A DNA stretch of 64,000 nucleotides, from contig OU696578.1 of NCBI GenBank assembly GCA_916048095.2, forward strand, positions 5,073,826 to 5,137,825. Direction: 5' to 3'. The stretch comes from Sacculina carcini (taxonomy: Eukaryota; Arthropoda; Thecostraca; Sacculinidae). The notes under the pieces were generated by a model. That model saw nothing but the letters and a program-made list of their open reading frames with translations. It ran no database searches and was not told where the DNA came from. How positions within the stretch are numbered: position 1 is the stretch's first letter; each line of letters opens with the position of its first letter. The position numbers and the translations under genes are program-made. Below, piece after piece: positions 53,927-64,000 of the stretch.

Positions 53927-56813
53927 AGCATTAAAACCCGCCCGTTGTGCGGAACAACTCTCAAAATGAAATTCATGTTTAATCCATAAAAAAAATTGAA
54001 AATTAAATAAGAAAAAGGGCACAGTCATGAAATTGTAATCAATTGAAAAGTCTAAGTTTAATCTTTTTTTTCTTTTTTGACAGAATATTTTCCATCAATC
54101 TGCCTCATAATTAAACCAGCCCGTCGTGCGAAATAATTTATAAGTCAAACACGATCCATTGTAGATCTTGAAGTCAAATCCGTTAGTTTTGTATATTAAT
54201 TTATTCTACACGGTGAAATTGAACGTCATATTGTCTATAGTTGCTGCCCGCGGGACATTTTTATTTCATACACATGATCCATCGCTTCGTTTACGTTTGA
54301 ATCCCCTGATCTATACCATTGAGCCCGCGCAATTATATCACCTCATATTCAAGCATACATACACACTGAAAGACATATATTTATATATATAGCATTAAAA
54401 CCCGCCAGTTGTGCGGATCAATTCATGAAATAAAATTCATATTATATTAATAAAAAAAATTCAAATTAAAAAATATGATATTAAATCCATATATATCCTA
54501 ATCAAATGAAAATTCTAAATTTCATGTTTTATGTTTATTTTGACAAAATACGATCCCTCAACCCGCCTCATATTGAAACTCGCCCGTCGTACGGAATAAT
54601 TCAGAGCTCGAATACGATCCGCAAAAAGTTCAACCTGTAAATACGTTCACCAATAAAAACTGTAAATGTGAATATTTATGTTTTTACTTTGACAAAATAT
54701 TATCCCTAAATCCGCCTCATATTTGAACCTGCCCGTCGTGCGGAATAATTCAGAACAAAAAGACGTAACAAACAATGAAAGTTCTAGCATTTAAACCCGC
54801 CCATCGTGCGGAACGCTTCATACTATGAAATTTGTATTCAATTCATAAGAGAAAAGGAATATGAATTAAAAAATAAAAGAGTAAACCCATAAAAATCCAA
54901 ATTTCTATATTTTTATATTATTTTCACAAAATATTATCCTCAACCAGCCTCATATTTAAAACCGCCCGTCGTGCGGAATAATTCAAAATTCAGATACGAA
55001 ATAATGAAAATTTACTTAACTTTTTTTATCATAATGTTTATAAAATATATTTATAAATTAGCATCATCTAGCATGGAGACCCTCCCGTTTTGCAGAACAA
55101 TTAATAAAGTAAAATAAATATTGAATTCATAAAAGAATACGAATACAAATTTAAAAATAAAAAAGTAAACCAATAAAAAGCATTAACCAATAGAAAAGTC
55201 TAAATATGAATGTGTTTATTTTAGATGTGGCACAATATTTTCCCTCGAACAGCCTCGTATTTAAACCCGCCCGTCGTGCGGAACGATTAATAAAATATAA
55301 TGAATCAAAAAGCAAAAAGCTTATCCAACAGAAAAATGTAAATTTGTAAATTCTTGTTTTAATTATTGACGAATTGTTTTCCCTCAACACTGCTCAAATT
55401 CACACCCGTCCTTCGTGTGTAGTAATTCAGAAGTGTAACACTATGAAAACAATGAAACTTGCTGTCATCTCTATAATTCCAGATTAATGCTTCCGCTAAA
55501 ACAGCATATGCATATAGTTGGCATTGCATGATATTACAACCCATATCCTTATGCAACTTGAAATTAAACCAATTAAATTATACAGTAAAATTCAGTAGTT
55601 AACTTTGTTCCCAGTAGTATTTTACCCGCCCGTCGGGCGGAACAATTCCTGTGTAAATATTGAGGAAAATAAAGCCTTTATATTCAGCATACTGTACGCA
55701 ATAAAACCACACCATCCATGCTTGGAGCTAATATGATGCATTATAAATTGTGATTGGACTTCAGTGAAATTAAATCAGTGTATATTCATGTGTAATCGCA
55801 AGTGCGCATAATAGCTGTCAAATTGGCAACATGACATTTTGACTTTACACCGCCGTAACTTTTTTCAGATACACTTTGGAAAATTAAAAATTATACCGTA
55901 TTGTAGAAAACAAAATTTCTAGCACGATGGTATAATTTATTTTTATGTGTAACAAATAGTTCCTGACAAATAGGTAGAAAAATGAATTAATTTTAGTCGC
56001 CCGGTGTTCAAGTGAAATTTTGGATGTGTTTGAGAATTTTGACAATTTTACACGTTTTTTGTATCATTTGTGGGTATAAATTAGAATATTTCTTGTAGAA
56101 CACAAAATTCTCTACACAATAGTATAATTTTTATAGCTGTAACTCTGCTGGTTTATGAGGAATAGATAGGGGAATATTGACCAAAATATTCGCGTTTTTC
56201 AGTGCTAATTTTGCATTTTTGACTTTGTCATTTTGACTTCACACCGCCGTAACATTTTTTTAATACACTTTGGAAAATTAAAAATTATACCGTGCTGTAG
56301 AAAACAAAATTCCCAGCATGATGGTAATATTTATTTAGATGTGTCATAGTTAGTTGCTGAGAAATAGAGAAAAAAGTACAGAAAATCGGACGCGTCGAGC
56401 TTAAATATAATTTTGAATGTAGACTGAAATTTTGTCATTTTTACATATTTTATATTTAATTTTTGGATATGAATTATAGCCTACCGAGTAGAACACAATA
56501 TTCTCTACACAGTGGTATAATCTGTTTGGCTGTACCATTTCTGGTTTATGAGGAGTAGATGCAGGAATATTAACCAAATTTTCGCATTTTTCATGGTTCC
56601 TTTTGTCTTTTCACCGCGATAACTTTTTTTGGTTTTATTTTCAAAATTTAAAATTTATCCTATCGTGTAGACAAGAAAATTTCCAGCGTAATGGTATAAA
56701 TTGTTGGCGGGTACATTAAGTGGTTACCGAGTAGCAGCTTGCTGAAAATGTGACCAAGGAGGGTGGGACAGACAAACAGACAGACAGACAGAGGATCTCT
56801 TTTATATATATAG

Positions 56814-56845
<32 letters not shown>

Positions 56846-58184
56846 CTGTGTGTGTGTCGGTTACCTGTGGCGCTACGACAGTCGGTCCACAGTGCGTGCA
56901 GTTCGTCTAGCAGTGGCTGACTCCACTCGACACGGCCGCCACCTGCACGGCGACCACACGAACTACGTCCAGTCATCACGCCCAACTGGCGCAGTTTCTT
57001 GATCACGGCCCGTCGCGACCGATCACCACTGATCAGATTGGCGACAATACGATCGACAAGATCCTCGTCTGTCCAACGACAATATCACGTACATACACAC
57101 ATGCGCACATACGCACCTACTTAAACACGGGACGGAGATTGGGAAATTCAAAAAAATGAGTACAACAAAAATGTACACACTGAATCAAGAATAGAAACTC
57201 TAAAAAATAGACTTACCAACTCTAAAAGAAAATGATATATCAAAATGATATATAAATGCTTAAATATACAAATACAGTTCAAATTAAAGGATTGTTCAAA
57301 ATATCAAACTCTTCTTGGAACATTCTAAACAAACCTCACAAAAAGGAATAAAACTGAACCTGGAAAGGGTTTCCATATGGAGCTACGTCAAATTGAAATG
57401 CGTAACCGGCCAACGAAACAACCAACAATACAAGCAAATATTTTATAGACAGTGGAATACGTGCAGACGAACTATTGACTCGGTCCTGCGCACTACAAAT
57501 CGGTCAGAACTAGTAAGAACACACATACAAACACATATTCACAAATACCCAGACGGCTTAAGGACCTGAGGAAATATATTATTCTCCAAACAGAACGTGC
57601 GTACACGAGTGGAAATGACAACGTGGGAGCGTATTGAGCTCAAAGAATGTAAGCCAATTCAAGAGCAGGTGATATGTAATACATTTCGGGAGAAGTGAAC
57701 ATAATTACTGATAACCGACGGACAACATTGAAAGATGGATGAGAATGGAGTGAATGAGCCCCCTAGGAACACCCTCTAGATCGCTGCGGGGTCGGTACCT
57801 GTCGGTCGGTCTGCGGGGTCGGTACCTGGTTTATCGTTGGCAGTTGATTTAAGCTCGTCGTGAAGTCTCAAAAGCTCCTGTTCCTCCTCTTCGGACCACG
57901 TGAGACGCGCCGCCCGCGACCTACCACCCACCACACACATACATACCGCTATGTCATACATGTATAGCATACATACAAATACACGCACAAAACCGCGCAC
58001 ACACACACACATACATAAATACACAGGCATACACTCACTGTTCTTTATAGCTATCGTATCCATGCTGAAGTTCGTAGGCGTCGCGTTCGCTCTTCCAGAA
58101 CAGCATCTCTACATAGGCCAGCTGGTTGCTTTTGGCCGTGTCGAAGAATTTGCGTAACACGTATTTGGCCAGCGCAGCCAGATC
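46387..58184 (-). CDS. TIMELESS: TIMELESS (replication-fork protection factor), C-terminal half, 8 exons, 5' part outside window
   Basis: In gene order: 58039-58184, 57826-57920, 56865-57068, 53381-53545, 50815-51006, 49189-49391, 47776-47881, 46387-46784. All are GT-AG and in phase; together they encode 502 aa and end at a stop. TIMELESS (Tof1/Swi1 type) pairs with TIPIN at replication forks. Matching blocks: [20 protein letters not shown] with [38 protein letters not shown] with [33 protein letters not shown]. Exons 49189-49391 and 47776-47881 ([26 protein letters not shown]) correspond to the PARP1-binding region of the human protein. The last exon is acidic and Ser-rich, ending [13 protein letters not shown]. 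The exon joint 50815/49391 is less certain because the next acceptor is buried in a TG repeat. Earlier exons must lie beyond 64000. Confidence 0.9.
47560..47616. repeat. (CA)n microsatellite
   Basis: About 57 bases of uninterrupted CA in the last TIMELESS intron. Confidence 0.95.
47889..49188. other. TIMELESS intron rich in CA-type simple sequence
   Basis: From 47990 to 48520 the plus strand is dominated by ACACAC mixed with AGA and ATA. No gene is seen here; the frames read through it are compositional. Confidence 0.5.
49394..49465. repeat. (CA)n microsatellite abutting a 3' splice site
   Basis: On the TIMELESS sense strand this is (TG)n ending TGTTTAG directly at exon 49189-49391. Confidence 0.92.
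50479..50553. repeat. (TG)n microsatellite
   Basis: About 75 bases of TG with one TTTG interruption, in a TIMELESS intron, reading CA on the gene's sense strand. Confidence 0.95.
50681..50736. repeat. (AT)n microsatellite
   Basis: Twenty-eight AT dinucleotides preceded by three ATATATCTGT units, 80 bases from the donor of exon 50815-51006. Confidence 0.95.
51007..53380. other. TIMELESS intron of 2.4 kb
   Basis: AT-rich and mostly unremarkable. It contains TATATG-type simple repeats at 52140-52310. Near 51900-52060 the text GGCTGGTTGACTCACTCC.. GGGCGAAAGAGCTACTCGC looks like dispersed repeat. No gene supported. Confidence 0.35.
53567..53617. repeat. (CA)n microsatellite abutting a 3' splice site
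   Basis: On the sense strand of TIMELESS it is (TG)n leading into TGTGTCAG at exon 53381-53545. Confidence 0.92.
53892..53924. repeat. (AT)n microsatellite at the start of repeat copy A
   Basis: About 33 bases of AT. A matching AT run closes copy A at 56800-56840, so the repeat may have inserted in, or brought, an AT tract. Confidence 0.9.
53926..56815 (+). repeat. CCCGCC-box repeat family, long copy A (2.9 kb)
   Basis: Starts TAGCATTAAAACCCGCCCG. The first 1.7 kb carries about eleven diverged boxes of the form CCCGCC(C/A)GT(T/C)GTGCGGA followed by an AATAATTCA-like stretch, at irregular spacings of about 65-285 bases. Next come GCTTCCGCTAAAACAGCA and CACCATCCATGCTTGGAG landmarks. About 1 kb with three imperfect units of CACCGCCGTAACTTTTTT and GTAGAAAACAAAATT follows. 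It ends GGGTGGGACAGACA, GACAGACAGACAG and TATATATAGATATATA. It has no coding capacity. It occupies most of the TIMELESS intron between exons 56865-57068 and 53381-53545. Confidence 0.85.
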
Positions 58185-58476
58185 CTGGAGCGGGCTCGCA
58201 CGGACACACACACATACGTACGTACAAACAGATACATAAACGAGGATATAGGATCAAGCGAATACACAATCACAATCTACATACAGGTTACTGGCAGAGT
58301 TTGATATTATCAATCTCACTGAAGCATGGTTGAATGACAACGTCCTGACTAGAGATGCAACCAAAAAACGATGTTTTTATATAAAAACCCGTTTTTTGCC
58401 AAAAACCTTGACCAGAAAAAACATGTTTTTTGGTTTTTTGAAGACTCATGCGAGTCATTCAAATTATAGAAATTAC

Positions 58477-61400
58477 TAGCATTAAAACCCGCCCGTTGTG
58501 CGGAGGAACTCCTAAAATGAAATTGATATTTATACAAATTGATATTCATAAAAATATTCCAAATTAAAAAAGAAAAATGAAAACTCATAAGTGTCTTACT
58601 CAATGGAAAAGTTCAAGTGTTAATATTTTTATTTTTATTTTGACATAATATTTTCCCTCAACCCGCCTCATATATAAACCCACCCATTGTGCAGAATAAT
58701 TCAGAACACTAACACGTACAAAACAATGAAAATTCTAGCATGTAAGCCCGCCCGTCGTGCGAAACAGTTCATACTATTAAATTTGTATTCAATTCATAAG
58801 AGAAAAGAAATATGAATTAAAAAAGAGTGGAGTAAACCCATGAAAAAGTCTAAATTTCTATATTTTCATATTTATTTTCACAAAATAGTTTGCCTAAACC
58901 GCGTCATATTTACACATGCCCGTCGTGCTGAATAATTCAGAACTCAGACACGAAACAATGAAAAATGACTACACTTTTTCATCATAATTTTTCCAAAATA
59001 TTTGTATAACTTAACATCACTATCTAGCATTGAAACCCGCCAGTTGTGCGGAGCAATTCATAAAATGAAATTCATATTTAATTCATAAACATATTGCATA
59101 TTAAAAAAGAAAACAGATATACTCATTAAAAACTTACTCAATTGAAAACTCTAAATTTAATTATTATTTTTTTTGACAACATATTTTCCTTTAACCCGCC
59201 TCATATTTAAACCCGCCCGTCGTGCTGAACAATTCATAAAACAAAATGCATATTCAATCCATAAATAAACTGAATACAAATTAAAAAGGAAAAAATGTAA
59301 CCTGTAAATACGTTCCCCAATAAAAAATCTAAATGCGAATATTTTACTTTTAAATTTGACAAAATATTATCCCTTAATTCACCTCATATTTAAACCTACC
59401 CGTCGTGCGGAATAATTCAGAACACTAACACGTACAAAACAATGAAAATTCTAGCATGTAAACCCGCCCGTCGTGCGAAACAGTTCATACTATTAAATTT
59501 GTATTCAACTCATAAGAGAAAAGTAATATGAATTAAAAAAGAGTAAACCCATAAAAAATCAAAATTTATATATTTTTATATTATTTATATTTTGTCAAAA
59601 TAGTTTGCCTAAACCGCCTCATATTTAAACATGCCCGTCGTGCTGAATACTTCAAAACTCAGACACGAAACAATGAAAAATGACTAAACGTTTTCATCAT
59701 AATGTTTCCGAAATATATGTATAACTTAACATCACCATGTAGCGTTAAAAACCGCCCGTTATGCAGAGCAATTAATAAAGTAAAACAAATATTGAATTAA
59801 TAAAAAACGATTAGAAATTTAAAAACAAAAAGTAAAACCATATAAACTCTTAATCAATAGAAAAGTATAAAAATGATTTTTTTTATTCTAGATGTGGCAA
59901 AATATTTTCCCTAAAACAACCTCATATTTGAACCCGCCCGTCGTGCGGAACAATTAATAAAATATAATGAATCAAAAAGCAAAAAGCTTATCCAATAGAA
60001 AAATCAAAATTTGTAAATTCTTGTTTTAATTATTGACAAAGTTTTTTCCCTCAACACTGCTCAAATTCACACCCATCCTTCGTAATTCAGTAATTCAGAA
60101 GTGTAACACTATCAAAACAATGAAACCTTCTGTCATCTCTATAATTCCATATTAATGCTTCCGCTAAAACAGCATATGCATATAGTTGGCATTGCATATT
60201 AAAACACATATCCTTATGCAGCTTGAGCGTATGCAACTTGAAATTAAACCAATTAAATTACACAGTCAAATTCAGTAGTTTACTTTGTTCCCAGTAGCAT
60301 TATACCCGCCCGTCGTGCGGAACAATTCATGTGTAAATATTGAGGACAATAAAGACTTTCTATTCAGTATAGTGTAAAATTAATTAAACTGCACGCAATA
60401 AAACCACACCATCCATGCTTGGAGCTAATATGATGCATTCTCAATTGTGATTGGGCTTCAGTGAAATTTAATCGGTGTATATTCCTGTGTAATCGCAAGT
60501 GCGCATAATAGCTGTCGAATTGGCAATATGTCATTTTGACTTTACACCGCCGTAACTTCCTTCAGATACATTAAGGAAAATTAAAAATTATTGCGCATTG
60601 TAGAAAACAATATTTCCAGCACGATGGTATAATTTATTTTAATGTGTGACAAATAGTTACTGAGAAATAGGTACAAAAATGAATTATTTTTAGTCGCCCG
60701 GTGTTCAAGTGTAATTTTGGATGAATTTGAGAATTTTGCAAATTTTACACGTTTTTTGTATCATTTGTGGGTATAAATTATAGCTTTTCTTGCAGAACAC
60801 AAAATTATCTACACAATAGTATAATTTTTTATACCTGTACCATTGCTGATTTATGAGGAATAGATAGCGGAATATTGACCAAAATATTCACGTTTTTTGT
60901 GCTAATTTTGCCTTTTTGACTTTGTCATTTACACTTCACACCGCCGTAACTTTTTTTAATACACTTTGGAGAATTAAAAATTATACGGTGTTGTAGAAAA
61001 CAAAATTCCCAGCATGATGGTATTATTTATTTAGATGTGTGATAATTAGTTTTTGAGAAATAGAGAAAAAAGTATAGAAAATCGGACGCCCAGGGTTTAC
61101 ATACAATTTTGAATGTAGATAGAAATTTTGTCATTTTTACCTCTTTTATATTTAATTTTTGGATATGAATTATAGCTCATCTTGTAGAAAAGAAAATTAT
61201 CTACACAATGGTATAATCTGTATTGCTGTACCATTTCTGGTTTAGGAGAACTCGATGGCAGAATATTGACCAAAATTTTCGTATTTTTCAGGGTTCATTT
61301 TGTCTTCTCACCGCTATAACTATTTTTGGTTTTATTTTAAAAATTTAAAATTTAGCCTAAAGTGTAGGCAAGAAAATTTCCAACGTGATGGTATAAATTG

Positions 61401-61515
61401 TTAGCGGGTACGCCTTGTGGTCGCCTAGTAATAGCTGATAGAAAATGGACCAAGGAGGGTGGGACAGACAGACAGACACACACAAAGAGGATCTCTTTAA
61501 ATATATATAGATATA
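58477..61515 (+). repeat. CCCGCC-box repeat family, long copy B (3.0 kb)
   Basis: Collinear with copy A from TAGCATTAAAACCCGCCCG to the GACAGACAGACA / TATATATAGATATAT end, in the same orientation. About a dozen boxes are present. An internal block (about 58691-58940) is repeated almost identically at about 59411-59660, which makes B longer than A. No open frame of note. It lies upstream of the first TIMELESS exon seen here, presumably in an intron. Confidence 0.85.
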
Positions 61516-62600
61516 TTTGGGATGTTAAATAAATTATTTTTTATCAACACATGAGTTATTTATGCTATTAGTGACCTTATCAAATTGAATAATCATTAAA
61601 TATGCACAATACAATTGCTATAATGTGTCTGAAAGCCCTAATACCATTGTTTGCACGGTACTGTGCGGCACTTCAATGTACAGTAAAGCTTTGCATTCAA
61701 ATATTGAGTTAATCATTGTGTAAAAAAGCAGGATTTGAGAAGCGATATTTACTGCTAAAAAACTGAAACTGATTTAAAAAAAAACAGTGGCATAATTTTT
61801 ATTATTTTTCACACATTACCTTTTTCCTCCCAGAAATGAACTATGTTGATTATAATAACTTTCATCATTTCATTCAACAGATCAATTATTTGCAAATATA
61901 AAAGTACAAACACTGCAAATATTTACACAAAGACTAGAAATATACACACAAACTTAGTGTCCCTAATGAGACTTCGAATAAAAGCGGGTCGCAATATTCA
62001 GAGTGACAATCCTGACCAGAAAAACGGGCAATATTTTCGTGTAGGAAAAAAAACGACTGAGGCAATATATTTAATGCACAAAAAGGTATTCGAGCAAAAA
62101 TAACTACATCAAAGAAACCATCATCCATAAAACCAGTTATAAAAAGAGGTTATTAATAAAAAACCAATTAATTTGGTTCAACTTTCCTTGATCTGCCGCC
62201 AATTTTATTCTAAATCTCTACATCAATGAAAACGGTCTTTAAAAAATCAATTTTGAAAAAACCCATGGTTTAAATAAATTGTATAAATCAAGTGGTTTAA
62301 CCAGTCGCTTATAGCAGCAGGCTACTTGATATACAAAAGGTATTTGAACGTACATCAATCAAATCTATCTTCAATAGAGACTGTTCTAGAAAGCATTGTT
62401 TCATTGAAAATGCGTTAGTTTGAATGAACGTTTGTAAAAAAACACTTGACCAACCAATTAACTTGTCTTGTTCTGGTGTCAACATTTTCTGGATCTGTAT
62501 CAATATGAATCATTTTCTGAATCATTTTCTGAATCTATTACATCTGCTTGCAGATGTAATAGCTTTGCTGAACCGAGGCGGTGAATTGGCGCACCCAGAA
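61516..62600. other. AT-rich non-coding DNA
   Basis: No gene, tRNA or complete mobile element recognised. A short direct repeat (AATCATTTTCTG) occurs near 62507-62532. Confidence 0.35.
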
Positions 62601-62609
62601 GAGTAAATT

Positions 62610-63423
62610 TGCGCAAATATGTTGGCTTCACATACCACGGAAATCATACTGTTGTCGGCTTTTCTGTCGGTTCAGTGCTGGATTTTTTCAACGCTCCTTT
62701 GAGTGGCACTGTTGAAGCCCAGCAAAGTGTCTTCGTCATATTTTGTCCGACTATCGCCGATCAAACACCATTCGCAATTTGCCGCGGTTGAGCGACAGTC
62801 CAATGTCACTCAACGCAAGTGCCAGATTAGCGAGACTGGCGACAACGGCATATGCTTTTCCTGCAAGAGTTCCGTTGTCTAAGTACCACGAATTGAATGG
62901 TGATGAGACGGAGCGAATAGCCGGGTTGATAGCTAAGACGAATACTATGGGATAGAGAGGGTCACCCTGCTGAATACAACGGCCGGACCAGATTATAGTG
63001 GACTCGACGTGTAATGGTGTAGGACGAAAGTAAGCCTATATTAACATCGGAAGTACGGCTGAAAATACGCCATTCACCTGTGGAAACATTTCCACCCGTT
63101 TCAGCGGCGCAACGAGAGGTCAGCTGAAGTAGATGAAGCAGGTGAATGCCATCCAGGCCTGAAGCCAACCCTTTAGGCATGAAGTCGAACGTCGACGCTA
63201 TATCCTCTGCGGTCACGCTTACTAGTGAGTCTGTATAATCAGTGGTGTTTTGACTAAGGTCTTTGTCGGCCGCAGCTACAGGATGCTTGGCTTGCAGAGC
63301 CGAAATAACATCTTCAGTGTGGCCGGTGTCACTGCATCCGTAAAAATTAGCAGGCGAAAAGCAGCTGAAATGTAGCCGTCGGTACACTTGGCTGTGACAA
63401 CTCGTTTGATAACTTTGTCCCAT
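62610..63423 (-). mobile_element. LINE reverse-transcriptase remnant
   Basis: The minus strand first reads VSVTAEDIASTFDFMPKGLA, then SGLDGIHLLHLLQL, matching the RT entry block (V...DV..A...FP-GSA-GPDG-...HL). After a frame change near 62960 it continues IQQGDPLYPIVFVLAINPAI, then FNSWYLDNGTLAGKAYAV and LSDIGLSLN. These are the QQGDPL and Y-DD (here YLDN) blocks of a LINE RT with the WYLDDGT variant. The active-site change and the frame change show it is dead. Confidence 0.7.
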
Positions 63424-64000
63424 GCCTTCTCATGAATGGATTTTCTGTGATCTGGATGCCTCCCTATTTTTCAACTAGCTGGTCAGAATTTTGAGAAGAT
63501 ATGGAAGCTTTTATGGATGAAAAAGAACCAGATAACGCAACGCACATGCAATAAAAATACACAAATACAGAGTGATTACTGGTAAGATATTACACGTTCA
63601 CTAATATAAATCAGTCAGTTAGAGAAATTGTCAACATATAAGAATTAATCATAGTGAGGTTTAATTAGAGGCGCTTTTCAATTGGAGGGCGTCGTTCTAT
63701 TTTTCAATCGTTCCCCCATGGTGCCGTTCAAATAGAGGATTTACCATATATTTAATCCGCTGAGGGCGCAAAGGAAATAACAGCACACAACTTACGTGAA
63801 AAAGGTTGGTTTTGGTAAAACATTGTTTGGCGGGAAATTTCAAATAAAAACGGATGAGTCCTCGCGACGCACCAGGGACCAAATCCTAACACTTCCGCGA
63901 ACTACATTTCGCACGCCTGCTGCAAATAAATGCTGTCTCGCATGCCCGTCTAACTTTCCGAACAGTTTTTGGAGCTCCATGTCGTGCTTGAAGGGACACC
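63424..64000. other. Non-coding right edge of the window
   Basis: No exon of TIMELESS or other gene could be recognised here. Confidence 0.3.

Noticed and set aside
57315-57569. 84-codon plus-strand frame in a TIMELESS intron
   Set aside because: No similarity to any family I know, and surrounding codon use is AT-rich intronic.
53926-61515. Regularly recurring GC-rich repeats that could suggest a CRISPR-like array
   Set aside because: Spacing is irregular (about 65-285 bases), repeats are diverged, the setting is an intron of a spliced animal gene, and no cas-like genes are present.
61843-62103. 86-codon plus-strand frame near the right end
   Set aside because: AT-rich composition, no domain, no splice context; probably chance.

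Overview
This is a stretch of animal nuclear genome, almost certainly an invertebrate. It holds spliced genes with GT-AG introns, GC-rich third codon positions inside exons, AT-rich introns, long (TG)n/(CA)n and (AT)n microsatellites, and a heavy load of LTR, non-LTR, hAT, Tc1/mariner and piggyBac-like elements plus a tRNA-derived SINE. There are no prokaryotic operons, Shine-Dalgarno sites or CRISPR arrays. I cannot name the phylum from the sequence alone.

Five conserved host genes are recognisable: AIFM3 (+, 11 exons, 13795-28542), NOP10 (-, one exon, 29433-29627), DHX37 (-, one 3.9-kb exon, 30391-34284), MRM1 (+, 3 exons, 43167-45488) and the C-terminal half of TIMELESS (-, 8 exons, 46387-58184, continuing beyond the right edge). 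I assembled exons by hand from splice signals, reading phase and family similarity. Every junction I give keeps phase, and the totals are whole codons (AIFM3 596 aa, MRM1 593 aa, TIMELESS at least 502 aa). Functionally the genes are unrelated housekeeping genes: a redox flavoprotein, a box H/ACA snoRNP subunit, a ribosome-biogenesis helicase, a mitochondrial rRNA methyltransferase and a replication-fork protection factor. NOP10 and DHX37 are tandem on the minus strand and both serve ribosome production. MRM1 and TIMELESS are convergent.

Layout. 1-1813: 3' end and LTR of a gypsy-type retrotransposon. 1882-3309: a piggyBac-like remnant bounded by an inverted repeat. 3759-8571: a young gypsy-type retrotransposon with 204-bp LTRs differing at one base, an intact pol frame, a gag broken by two frame changes, and an apparent self-priming primer-binding site. 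8572-13794: non-coding DNA with a 1.79-kb hAT-type element (11202-12991). 13795-28542: AIFM3, with introns full of Tc1, LINE and hAT debris. 28543-34284: NOP10 and DHX37. 34285-43166: repeat-rich intergenic DNA with two copies of a tRNA-Val-like SINE, a TIR-bounded element of unknown class, a mariner fragment, a LINE 3' end with an RNase H domain, and one short copy of an unclassified repeat. 43167-58184: MRM1 and TIMELESS. TIMELESS introns and 5' flank carry two ~3-kb direct copies of the unclassified AT-rich repeat (53926-56815 and 58477-61515). 61516-64000: AT-rich DNA and a LINE reverse-transcriptase remnant.

The most notable signals are the self-priming LTR element, the (TG)n-rich 3' splice sites shared by all three spliced genes on both strands, the ~3-kb CCCGCC-box repeat family, the tRNA-Val SINE, and the TIR element with an internal hairpin at 36224-37600.
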